Assembly (NCBI GenBank): GCA_017936005.1
Contig: JAGBGK010000057.1
Span: forward strand, 1 to 52,410
Direction: 5' to 3'
DNA length: 52,410 bases
DNA from: Tidjanibacter sp.
GTDB taxonomy: Bacteria; Bacteroidota; Bacteroidia; Bacteroidales; Rikenellaceae
Positions within the stretch are counted from its first letter, which is position 1; every line of letters starts with the position of its first letter. The position numbers and the translations under genes were made by a program. This document shows, piece after piece, positions 31,989-40,080 of the stretch. Under the pieces are notes generated by a model. That model was not told the DNA's origin. It saw only the letters and a list, made by a program, of their open reading frames with translations, and searched no databases.

Positions 31989-34376
31989 TTATTTTTTGAT
32001 TGCTTTGTCAACAGGAATATCTACACCACTCCACACCTTCTTGGCGGTCCAATCGGCATCGGGAGCCGACCAGAAGGGGTCTGTCTCGGGCAAACCGAGA
32101 GCAACGAATACGGCCGAGCAGAGATATACACTACCGGTGGAGATGTACCTCTCACCGATGGAGGGCTGATAGCCACAGAAGCCAACCCTCAACCAACCAT
32201 TCTCGGTGAAAGTGCCGGGAGCGTTGATTACACGGTCAATAACAGCAGTAAGTCCGCAACGTACCTGTGCAGGGTTAACCGCCTCGGGCAGCCAGTGGCG
32301 CAACGACACGTCACTCAGGGCCTGGAATGCACCAAACCTGTATGCCAACGAGCGACCCACTGCGGGGAAGGTTCCCTCGGGCGAGATGAGCCTCTCCTGC
32401 TGCTCTGCATAGCGAGCATAGCGAACTTTCTCCACTTCGTAGAAGTCGGCACCTTCGAGGTTGTGTTTCTTCATCACGTCGAGTACCTGTACCATCATAG
32501 GCTGGATTACGAAGCTGTTGTAGTAGTCGAGGTGGAAGTCCTTACCGTCGCCATACCAACCGTCGCCCTTATACCACTCTTTGTGGCGGGTGAATGCGTA
32601 GGTGATGCGCTCAAACTCACACTCGCCGGTGAACTCATAGAGGGCAGCCTCAACCATTGCCGAGAAGAACAACCAGTTGGTCTCCGAGGGTTTGATTACC
32701 CTCGACGATTTCAACTCCTTCACCATACGCTCTTTGGTAATCTCGTCAAGGTTACCCCAGAGCTGTTTGGGAGCGCGCAGCAGACCGTGGGCCAAGAATG
32801 CAGCATCCACGAGGGGCTGGCGTCCGTTGTTGAAGTTGAGATAGTCGGGCGACTCGGGGTTGACAGCATTTGCGATACCCTTAACGGCCAAGTCGATGAA
32901 TTCTGCACGGAGTTGGCCCTCGGGAGTAGCATCGGGACCGAGTTCGAGCCAGGGAGCAATACCCTCAATCAAACGGCCGAGGCCCTCCAAGTGGGTAACT
33001 GCGTGGCGGGTTGCGATGTTCACGTTGTTGGACTCAACGGGCATATTCTTTTTCAGGGTGCCTGCTGCGAGGTTGGTCAAGAAGGGGCGTGCAATGTGCT
33101 CCATTGCGCTGAGCCAAACGGCCCTATCCTCGTTCTCCGAGTAGAGAGTGCGTACCTCAACGGCGGGTTTGCCTTTGAGGATATTGTTGTAACGAGCGAG
33201 TGCCTCAATGTAGTAGTAGTCGGCATAGGAGAGGGGAGCATCCACGTCGCGATTCTTGGCCAAGAATGCGGTGCAGTGCTTAATGGCATAGTTGCCATTG
33301 GTGCCGGGTTTTGCAAAGTATTTCGACGAACTGAGCGAGCGAATCATCTTCTCGGCCATGTCGAGGAAAGCCTGCGAGGTGGCCTCATCCTCAACGTAGG
33401 TGCTCAACTCAACGAAAGCCGAAGCCATCAGTGCGGCTGCCGAAGCATCTCTGGGGGTGTCTTTGGTTACGGGAGCCATAAAATCCCAATAGGGAACACC
33501 ATCTTTGGGCATACCGGGGTGGTTAACGAGGTACTTACCAATCTTGGTTGCGTGGTCCAAGTAGTCGCGGTTACCGGTCTGGCGGTACATATAGGTGAAA
33601 CCATAGAGACCCCAAGCCTGACCACGGCTCCAAGCGGAGTCGTCCGACAAACCCTGATAGGTGAATTTTTTCACAATGTCGCCACTCTGCGAGTCGTAAA
33701 CCACAACGTGATAGGAGCTGCCATCCTCACGGAAGTGGTTACGCATCGTGGTGTTGGCGTGAGCCACAGCCACATCGTAGCAAGCCTTGTCGCCACTCAA
33801 ACCTGCGCCCACGGTGAGCAATTCGAGGTTCATCATATTGTCGATGATAACCACGAAATCGCCACCCTCCATCTTGCGATTCCACGAACGTGTGCAACCA
33901 ACAGCGGGGTTGAAGCGAGTGGCCAACGATTTGGCACCATTGATAAGCGCGGTACGGTAGGCCTCTTTGCCGGTAAGGCGGTAGCCATTACCAAAGCTGC
34001 AATTTACAATGAAGCCCACATCGTGGCTCTCGGTGTTGAACTGCTCGGGGGTGATGCGCTCGGTCATATCCTCTGCCGCAACACGCAGAGCATCGTTGCC
34101 GGTGTGCTCCCAGAGGTACCAGAGGCTGCCAGGGAAGAAGCCGCTCTCCCAGCCGTGGCTGGTAACGAGTTTGAGGTTACCCTCCTTGTCCAAACTGCAA
34201 GGAAAGCATTTCTCGCCTTGGTCTTTCACCGCGTCATACATGGCAAGTGCGTGCTGAGCACTCTGGGTGAGGCCCTTCTCAATAACCTTTGCCATACTCT
34301 TGTCGGGGGTTGCAGCTGTTGCACAAGGGAGTGCAACGAGAGCAGCCAGAGCAAGTGTAAGAATTTGTTTTTTCAT
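31989..34376 (-). CDS. GH88 unsaturated uronyl hydrolase fused to a DUF2264 (GH154-type) domain
   Basis: This 795-residue secreted protein joins two enzymes. Residues about 25-395 are an (alpha/alpha)6 barrel of the GH88 unsaturated glucuronyl hydrolase family. The two catalytic-type aspartates are D119 in ESHDVGFIV and D179 in VVIIDNMMNLELL, 60 residues apart as in the Bacillus enzyme. Residues about 405-795 (from SENEDRAVWLSAMEHIARPFL) match DUF2264, which CAZy treats as GH154 and which includes beta-glucuronidases. One half would remove lyase-made 4,5-unsaturated uronic acid, the other saturated glucuronate. The signal peptide lacks a standard lipobox, so periplasmic location is likely. 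The gene precedes susC. The GH154 equation is from memory. Confidence 0.85.
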   Translation of the reverse strand: MKKQILTLALAALVALPCATAATPDKSMAKVIEKGLTQSAQHALAMYDAVKDQGEKCFPCSLDKEGNLKLVTSHGWESGFFPGSLWYLWEHTGNDALRVAAEDMTERITPEQFNTESHDVGFIVNCSFGNGYRLTGKEAYRTALINGAKSLATRFNPAVGCTRSWNRKMEGGDFVVIIDNMMNLELLTVGAGLSGDKACYDVAVAHANTTMRNHFREDGSSYHVVVYDSQSGDIVKKFTYQGLSDDSAWSRGQAWGLYGFTYMYRQTGNRDYLDHATKIGKYLVNHPGMPKDGVPYWDFMAPVTKDTPRDASAAALMASAFVELSTYVEDEATSQAFLDMAEKMIRSLSSSKYFAKPGTNGNYAIKHCTAFLAKNRDVDAPLSYADYYYIEALARYNNILKGKPAVEVRTLYSENEDRAVWLSAMEHIARPFLTNLAAGTLKKNMPVESNNVNIATRHAVTHLEGLGRLIEGIAPWLELGPDATPEGQLRAEFIDLAVKGIANAVNPESPDYLNFNNGRQPLVDAAFLAHGLLRAPKQLWGNLDEITKERMVKELKSSRVIKPSETNWLFFSAMVEAALYEFTGECEFERITYAFTRHKEWYKGDGWYGDGKDFHLDYYNSFVIQPMMVQVLDVMKKHNLEGADFYEVEKVRYARYAEQQERLISPEGTFPAVGRSLAYRFGAFQALSDVSLRHWLPEAVNPAQVRCGLTAVIDRVINAPGTFTENGWLRVGFCGYQPSIGERYISTGSVYLCSAVFVALGLPETDPFWSAPDADWTAKKVWSGVDIPVDKAIKK

Positions 34377-34424
34377 TGTTTGTGTTGTTTTTTTGTTGTG
34401 ATTATTATTGTTTTTGAGTTGTTT

Positions 34425-35909
34425 CTACTTCGAATGTTTGAATGGTGCCAGAGGAATGCCAGCGTCGTTGAATACGGTCGACAGGTGCCAACTCATATAG
34501 CAGTACCTCACGCCTTTGGCCTCTGCTACACTCGCACAGGTTACCTCCATTTTGCCGTTTACGATGGTGGCGGTGGCGGTATGTAGGTTACCTGCGGCAT
34601 CTACCAACTGAACATAGGGGATTGTGCTACCTGTGGCGTGGAGTCCTTCGCCGTTGCTGAACGAAACGGTCGCTTTGCCGCCCTCATATGTCACACTCTC
34701 CACCATAGGAGGAGCCACTTTGAGGTCGGTACGTCCATAGACATCGTGAAGTATAAGATTGCCGAGTCGCTCACCGGGGGTCTTTTTGTTGGGGTAGTGA
34801 ACACCTTGTACCTGGTCGCCACAATCGGACGAGGTTACAATACCGCTGTTGGGGATTAGTTTGAGTGCATCCCACTGTGCCTGAATGAGGTCGGCACCAT
34901 ATGTGTCGGTGTTTTTGCCTGTGCCACTGATTTGGACATAGTAGAAGGGGATTTGTGCTTCGGTGTCGCCTTTGGCTTTACGCCATTCGTCAACCATTGC
35001 TTGCTGCAAACGAGCATAGGCAAAGGAGTTGTCCCTGTTGCTCTCGCCCTGATACCAAGCCCAACCACGAATGGTGTAGTTCTGGATGGGGTGTACCATA
35101 CCGTTGTAGAGCAGTCCGGGGGCGCTCTTCTTGGCGGCCGACTCGCTTAATTCGCTGGCCTCTTTGTATTCGTCCGGCTTGAAGGTGCGTACTCTTTCGG
35201 CAGGCATCCACGCCTCGATGCGGGTGCCACCATAGGGGGTGCAGATGATGCCAACGGGAACGTTGAGTTCGGATGCAATCTTGCGGCCTGCAAAGAAGGC
35301 AATGGCGCTATACTCTTTTGCATCAGTGGTGCTACTTGCCTTCCACCACTTGTTCTTCCTCACGTCGTACATTAGCGTGTCGGATGGTTGGTAGCCAACC
35401 TTGAAGTAGCGGAAATGGGACATTGATGTGCTCGATGCAATCTCTTTGTCGGCATCAGTTACGGGCTGATAATTGCCATTGGCCACCGAACCGAAACCCC
35501 TCATAGGCATCTCCATATTGCTCTGGCCGGCGAAATGCCACACCTCGCCAATCAATATACCGGAGATGTACTTCAAACCACCGTGAGAATCCTTGATGTG
35601 AATAGAGTACTCCTCCATGGATGCGGCGGGAGTGGGGATGTCCAACCTCCAACGACCGTCGGCATCGGCTGTTGTTTCAACACTCTGCTCACTCCACGAG
35701 GCAAGACCGGTAACTGTTGCGTTGGGATTGGTTGTACCCCAAAAGGTGGCAACGGAGTTTTGCTGTACTACCATGCCATCGCTGAGTATTACAGGCATCC
35801 ATAATTTGCTAGGGCTGAAATGTTTGTTGACAACGGGTGGCTCCTCGGAGCACGAGCAGGTACCCAACGCAAACAGCGTAATGAGTGCGAGAGTTCTTAG
35901 GTGTTTCAT
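34425..35909 (-). CDS. Sialate O-acetylesterase-family (SASA) lipoprotein
   Basis: This 494-residue lipoprotein (lipobox GTCSC, then SEEPPVVNKH) is a two-domain SASA-family esterase. A beta-sandwich runs from MPVILSDGMVVQQNS (about 25-110). The SGNH catalytic domain carries HFAGQSNMEMPM (Ser, about 116-127), a Gly block (CTPYGGTRIEAW), and WAWYQGESNRDN (about 248-259). The Asp-His pair is probably in the DCGDQVQGVHYPNK segment. It should deacetylate substituted sugars (sialic acid or other O-acetyl groups). I start at 35909 because the longer frame adds 14 residues that spoil the signal peptide. It is the first PUL gene on this strand after the uxuAB genes and 48 bases before GH88-DUF2264. 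Confidence 0.88.
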   Translation of the reverse strand: MKHLRTLALITLFALGTCSCSEEPPVVNKHFSPSKLWMPVILSDGMVVQQNSVATFWGTTNPNATVTGLASWSEQSVETTADADGRWRLDIPTPAASMEEYSIHIKDSHGGLKYISGILIGEVWHFAGQSNMEMPMRGFGSVANGNYQPVTDADKEIASSTSMSHFRYFKVGYQPSDTLMYDVRKNKWWKASSTTDAKEYSAIAFFAGRKIASELNVPVGIICTPYGGTRIEAWMPAERVRTFKPDEYKEASELSESAAKKSAPGLLYNGMVHPIQNYTIRGWAWYQGESNRDNSFAYARLQQAMVDEWRKAKGDTEAQIPFYYVQISGTGKNTDTYGADLIQAQWDALKLIPNSGIVTSSDCGDQVQGVHYPNKKTPGERLGNLILHDVYGRTDLKVAPPMVESVTYEGGKATVSFSNGEGLHATGSTIPYVQLVDAAGNLHTATATIVNGKMEVTCASVAEAKGVRYCYMSWHLSTVFNDAGIPLAPFKHSK

Positions 35910-36115
35910 TGGTTCTTGTTTAGGTTGTATTCTAGGGTGCTTTGCGCACACACTTTATCTGATGCAAAGAAACCCATTATACTTCTAATAAAATATCAAC
36001 TTTGTTCGAGAGTGTCGCAAAATAGTACGCCGTTATATTTTGTCCACAAAACAGCACGAGATGCCCATCTGGCGGACATCTCGTGCATAAAAACGAATAT
36101 TTGTACTATCTTTGG
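35910..36115. other. Spacer between the uxu genes and the PUL operon
   Basis: No gene is seen in these 206 bases. They contain the hairpin at 36054-36086 and an AT-rich stretch (35965-36045) where the promoter of the esterase-to-GH2 operon should lie. I could not find a TAnnTTTG box on the minus strand, which fits activator-dependent promoters of hybrid-two-component PULs. Confidence 0.4.
36054..36086 (-). terminator. Terminator-like hairpin after the uxu genes
   Basis: A 10-bp stem (GCACGAGATG with CATCTCGTGC) with a 13-base loop follows the stop of the SDR gene by about 30 bases. On the minus strand it is followed by TGTTTTG. It likely ends the uxuA-SDR transcript ahead of the esterase gene. 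Confidence 0.65.
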
Positions 36116-36931
36116 CTATACGCCGCTGAAACAGTTGAAACCACCGTCGATGGGCAACACTGTACCGGTGATGAAGCTTGCAGCGTCCGAGCAGAGGAAC
36201 TGAACAGCACCGTTGAGCTCGTTGATGTCGCCAAAGCGATTCATAGGAGTTTTGGCAAAAACCTTCTTGCTGCGCTCGGTGAGCGAGCCATCGGGGTTGA
36301 TGAGCAGAGCGCGGTTCTGGTCGCCAATGAAGAAGCCGGGAGCGATTGCGTTAACTCTCACACCGTCGCCAAACTTCATTGCCATCTCCATTGCCATCCA
36401 TTGTGTGAAGCACACAATGCCGGTCTTGGCCACCGAGTAGCCAAATTGGCGGGTGATGGCCTGGTAGGAGGCCATAGAGGCGATGTTTACAATGGCGCCT
36501 TTGCCCTTTTCGGCCATAATCTTGCCGATGGTCAGCGAGGGATAAACCGAGCCGTTGAGGTTGAGTGCGCACACTTTTTCGTAGTCGGGAATGCTCATCT
36601 CAAAGATGCTGCTGTCGTCGGCAATGCTTGCGCCTGCCATATTGCCACCGGCTACGTTGATGAGGATATCAACGGTGCCCATTGCTGCCACAATCTCGTC
36701 GGCAATCTTTTTGAGGCCCTCAACATCAAGTACGTTGGCTACGAAGCCCATAGCCTCGCCACCCATAGCACGCAACTCCTCCACGCGAGCGTTGAGTTGT
36801 TCGGGGCGGATGTCGAGAATGGCAACCTTTGCGCCCTGCTGGATGAAACTCTTTGCAATGCTGCCACCCAGCACACCACCTGCACCGGTAATTACGGCAA
36901 CTTTTCCTTCGATACTAAACTGTTCGTTCAT
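36116..36931 (-). CDS. SDR-family D-mannonate oxidoreductase (UxuB-type)
   Basis: This 271-residue short-chain dehydrogenase has the NAD(P)-binding TGAGGVLGGSIA (about 15-26), the NVAGGNMA segment and the catalytic Ser (NIASMASYQ) plus YSVAKTG. Next to mannonate dehydratase it is best read as the SDR-type fructuronate reductase (D-mannonate oxidoreductase), analogous to B. subtilis UxuB, which reduces D-fructuronate to D-mannonate in the cytoplasm. The uxuA gene lies 36 bases upstream in the same direction. The role rests on context because SDRs are catalytically diverse. The long-chain E. coli-type UxuB is a different fold. Confidence 0.82.
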   Translation of the reverse strand: MNEQFSIEGKVAVITGAGGVLGGSIAKSFIQQGAKVAILDIRPEQLNARVEELRAMGGEAMGFVANVLDVEGLKKIADEIVAAMGTVDILINVAGGNMAGASIADDSSIFEMSIPDYEKVCALNLNGSVYPSLTIGKIMAEKGKGAIVNIASMASYQAITRQFGYSVAKTGIVCFTQWMAMEMAMKFGDGVRVNAIAPGFFIGDQNRALLINPDGSLTERSKKVFAKTPMNRFGDINELNGAVQFLCSDAASFITGTVLPIDGGFNCFSGV

Positions 36932-36967
36932 AGTTCTGTGTTATTTGTTTTGTGATTTTCGGATAGT

Positions 36968-38176
36968 CTACAATTTGTCGTAGTATTTCTCAATGGTGGC
37001 AATCACGCCAGACATCTCTGCCAATGCTTTTGCCCTGCCCAAGAGCGAGTAGCCGGGGTTGTAGCCCTCTTTGCCATCGTCGGAGAGCATTAGTGGGCCG
37101 TGGTCCACACGCATAGGTAGCTGCCAATCGACCATACCGGCCTCTTTGCGCCTCTGCTCCTCACGCAGGAAGATGCGGGTTGTTTCAATGAGGTTGGCTC
37201 TGCCGGCAAGGTGGCCTGCCTCTATGAAATTACCACCTTCGAGGGTGTTGGTGCTACGCAGGTGTACAAAATGTGTGCGGGAAGCAAACTGCTCCGCCAT
37301 CGCTGCCACATCGTTGTGCGCACCCGAAGAGAGCGAGCCTGCACAGAAGGTAAGTCCGTTGGAGTGTACGGGTACCGCATCCAAGAACCACTCAATATCC
37401 TCCTTGCAGGTTACAATGCGGGGGAGTCCCAACACCTGGCAGGGAGGGTCGTCGGGGTGAACGCACAAGTTTACGCCATACTCCTCGGCTACGGGGGTTA
37501 CCTGCTCCAAGAAATATTTCATATTCTCACGCAAAGCGTTGCGGTCAATGCCGTCGTATTGTGCCAACAAGCGGCGGAAAATGCCCACAGGGTCAAACTC
37601 ATCGCCACGGATGTTGCCATTCACGAATCCCTGGGTCTTAATGATAATGGTGTATACTAGCGCATCCTTCTCGGCCTGGGTCATAGTTTTGTCCATTTCG
37701 TCCACCTTGCGGAGCTCCTCCTCTGTGTAGTCGGCTTCGGCTCCTTTGCGTGCAAGGATTTTGAGGTCGAAATATGCAAATCGCAATTTGTCGAAATAGA
37801 GGGTCTTGGTGCCGTCGGGGTTGAGGTGTTCCAGGTCGGTGCGAATCCAATCAATCACGGGCATAAAGTTGTAGCACACGGTGCGTACGCCTGCCTCGCC
37901 GAGGTTGCGCAGTGAGGTGCGATAGTTGGCCAACAACTGCTCTCTTTCGGGGCCGCCATATTTGATGGCCTCACACACGGGTAGGCTCTCTACCACCGAC
38001 CATCTCAGGCCGTTGTTTTCGATGTTTGCTTTGTAGGCTGCGATTGCCTCGGGAGTCCAAACCTCTCCGTTGGGTACGCCGTGAAGTGCCGACACAATAC
38101 CCTCGACTCCGATTTGTCGCAACATTGGTAGGGTGATGACATCGTTCGGGCCGAACCATCTCCAAGTTTTCTCCAT
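36968..38176 (-). CDS. uxuA: Mannonate dehydratase
   Basis: This 402-residue protein matches UxuA, which converts D-mannonate to 2-keto-3-deoxy-D-gluconate, the third step of glucuronate breakdown. The family-typical start MEKTWRWFGPNDVITLPMLRQIGVEGIV (positions 1-28), NGLRWSVVESLPVCEAIK, CYNFMPVIDWIRTDL, CVHPDDPPCQVLGLPRI and LRSTNTLEGGNFIEAGH carry the metal and substrate ligands. A TATATTTG box lies about 47 bases upstream. The gene is divergent from the agarase-like operon. Glucuronate isomerase (UxaC) and KDG kinase are not in the window. Confidence 0.96.
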   Translation of the reverse strand: MEKTWRWFGPNDVITLPMLRQIGVEGIVSALHGVPNGEVWTPEAIAAYKANIENNGLRWSVVESLPVCEAIKYGGPEREQLLANYRTSLRNLGEAGVRTVCYNFMPVIDWIRTDLEHLNPDGTKTLYFDKLRFAYFDLKILARKGAEADYTEEELRKVDEMDKTMTQAEKDALVYTIIIKTQGFVNGNIRGDEFDPVGIFRRLLAQYDGIDRNALRENMKYFLEQVTPVAEEYGVNLCVHPDDPPCQVLGLPRIVTCKEDIEWFLDAVPVHSNGLTFCAGSLSSGAHNDVAAMAEQFASRTHFVHLRSTNTLEGGNFIEAGHLAGRANLIETTRIFLREEQRRKEAGMVDWQLPMRVDHGPLMLSDDGKEGYNPGYSLLGRAKALAEMSGVIATIEKYYDKL

Positions 38177-38373
38177 AGTATAATTATTTAGGTGTTTGTT
38201 TAGATAATTCCTGCGGTTGATGCAAATATATCGACAATCTCGGTCGGGTGTGGCGCACGGTTGAACTATTGAACGATATTGTGATAAGTTTGGATTCCTC
38301 TACTATTTTACCTCGGTGGCAGGCCCTACTTTTGTCATATCTGAAAACGCTAACCAAATATTATCTGAATTTT
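38177..38373. promoter_or_regulatory. Divergent promoter region uxuA / agarase-like operon
   Basis: This 197-base spacer holds two opposed -7 boxes: TATATTTG on the minus strand at 38223-38230 for uxuA, and TACTTTTG on the plus strand at 38327-38334 for the first agarase-like gene, 40 bases before its ATG. Neither has a clear -33 TTTG. Both are candidates for control by the hybrid regulator encoded downstream or by a glucuronate-responsive factor. Confidence 0.65.
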
Positions 38374-40029
38374 ATGAAAATAAAACACCTTTTTATGGCT
38401 CTGGCTATTGCTGTGGCCACTTTTGTAACAACTTCGTGTGAAGAAGAAGGCCCTATCGTGAATAAGCATCCGCAACCAGACCCTGAGGAGCAAGAGCCGG
38501 GTGAACAAGATCCCGATGCGGTTTTTCCTGAGGGAACATATTACCCGGAGGAAATCCCCACATTGGATGAGTATGTGGGCTTGCCTACCCCCGGTGCAGA
38601 GGAAGTTTACAAACCCTCAAAACTGCAAAACAAATATAAACCCATCAGGGTGGATAGGACCTCTTCCAACAGCAGGCCTGTGAGTAGCTGGACCTCCGAG
38701 AAGACACGAATTCTTCCCTACCTCACGGGTTTTGTGCGCAACGAGAATATTGAAACCTACAAGGCCAAGACCAACAAATATGGCTCCTCGACCGAGTTTG
38801 CCAAGCAGACAGCAACGGGCCGTTTCTATGTTACCAAGATTGGCGAGAGGTGGTGGCTTGTGGACCCCGAGGGCTATCTCCACTACGAGCGTAGTGTCTG
38901 CTCGTTCCGCAAGGGTAGTTCTGCTCGCAATGCGGCTGCTTTTGCTGCGCGCTTCCCTGGTGGTGATGCCGAGTGGGTAGCAACCACCCAAAGGGAGCTT
39001 GCCGACATTGGCTTCCACGGCACGGGTGCTTTTTCGACCGGTAGCGGAATAAAGGGTTACCAATTGGTGCAGGCCCACAATGCCGTAAATCCCAATGCTC
39101 CCCTTACGTTGGCACCTTCGTTTGGTTTGATTGGTTCCTTTGTTAGTTCCATTGGCGATAAGGTTATCAACGGCGAGACACTTCGAGTGTGTGCCGTGTT
39201 CCACCCCGATTGGCCCACCTACTGCGAAACATACGCAAAGGCCGACTATGGTTTTGGCCCCTATTTGAGGGATAAGAATGTGCTCGGTATCTTCTCCGAC
39301 AATGAGATTAACTTCGAGTCGAGTGGTTCCCCACAATATCTCTTGCAGCGCATCCTGGCAGTGTCGGACAAGAGCCACTTTGCCTACAAAGCTGCTGTGG
39401 AGTGGTGCTCGAAGAACAACGTTTCGACCACAAGCCCCAACAAGACCGATTGTCAGCGTTTTGCAGGCCACGTTGCCGAACTGTACTACAAGGGCGTGAA
39501 GGAGGGTATCCAGAAGGCAGACCCCTATATGCTCTACCTCGGCACCCGTCTGCACGGCTCGCCCAAGTATAACGACTACATCATTGCTGCCGCAGGTAAG
39601 TGGTGTGATATTATCTCGATTAACTATTATAGCCGTTGGAGTCCCGAGCTCGATAGCTATGTGTCCAAGTGGGCAACATTGGCCAACAAGCCCTTCCTTG
39701 TAACGGAGTTCTACACCAAGGGAATGGATGTTGAAGAGGGTGCCGGAGGCATTACCAACACTTCGGGTGCGGGCTTCCTTGTGAAAACCCAGAGGGATAG
39801 GGCCTATGCCTATCAGCACTTCACACTCGGTCTTTTGGAGGCACCCAACTGTGTGGGTTGGCATTGGTTTAAGTATCAGGACGACGATGGTAGTGACAAC
39901 TCCAGCAAGCCTGCCAACAAGGGTATCTACGACAACTACTACAAAATCATCCCAGATATGGGTAAATACACCAGAGATATCAACATCCACGTATATGACC
40001 TCATTCGCTTCTTTGATGAGAAGTTGTAG
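38374..40029 (+). CDS. Agarase-like (GH50-like, clan GH-A) glycosidase lipoprotein 1
   Basis: This 551-residue lipoprotein (lipobox VTTSC, then EEEGPIVNKH and a Pro/Glu/Asp-rich linker) carries one catalytic domain. GRFYVTKIGERWWLVDPEGY (about 145-165) is the segment commonly labelled agarase. E311 in IFSDNEINF is the predicted acid/base and E445 in LVTEFYTKG is the predicted nucleophile; CVGWHWFKYQDDDGSDN follows near 500. This resembles proteins annotated as GH50 beta-agarase, but the glutamate spacing differs from the characterised GH50 enzymes I remember, so a relative or unclassified family is possible. The upstream in-frame extension is removed because it lies over the promoter. A close paralogue follows 51 bases later. 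Confidence 0.75.
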   Translation: MKIKHLFMALAIAVATFVTTSCEEEGPIVNKHPQPDPEEQEPGEQDPDAVFPEGTYYPEEIPTLDEYVGLPTPGAEEVYKPSKLQNKYKPIRVDRTSSNSRPVSSWTSEKTRILPYLTGFVRNENIETYKAKTNKYGSSTEFAKQTATGRFYVTKIGERWWLVDPEGYLHYERSVCSFRKGSSARNAAAFAARFPGGDAEWVATTQRELADIGFHGTGAFSTGSGIKGYQLVQAHNAVNPNAPLTLAPSFGLIGSFVSSIGDKVINGETLRVCAVFHPDWPTYCETYAKADYGFGPYLRDKNVLGIFSDNEINFESSGSPQYLLQRILAVSDKSHFAYKAAVEWCSKNNVSTTSPNKTDCQRFAGHVAELYYKGVKEGIQKADPYMLYLGTRLHGSPKYNDYIIAAAGKWCDIISINYYSRWSPELDSYVSKWATLANKPFLVTEFYTKGMDVEEGAGGITNTSGAGFLVKTQRDRAYAYQHFTLGLLEAPNCVGWHWFKYQDDDGSDNSSKPANKGIYDNYYKIIPDMGKYTRDINIHVYDLIRFFDEKL

Positions 40030-40080
40030 TTGACACAGACACAGAACAAAATGTAAACAACAAAAAAAATAGGAAACGAA

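Noticed and set aside
19264-34586. Very long reading frames (450-866 codons) on the opposite strand of susC, susD, GH88-DUF2264, GH43 and the GH enzymes
   Set aside because: They mirror the real genes exactly, lack recognisable domains or signal peptides, and arise because the real genes avoid TTA, CTA and TCA codons.
36107-36114. TATCTTTG on the plus strand at the end of the SDR gene
   Set aside because: It points into the antisense of the SDR gene, has no -33 element and no downstream gene on that strand; probably chance.
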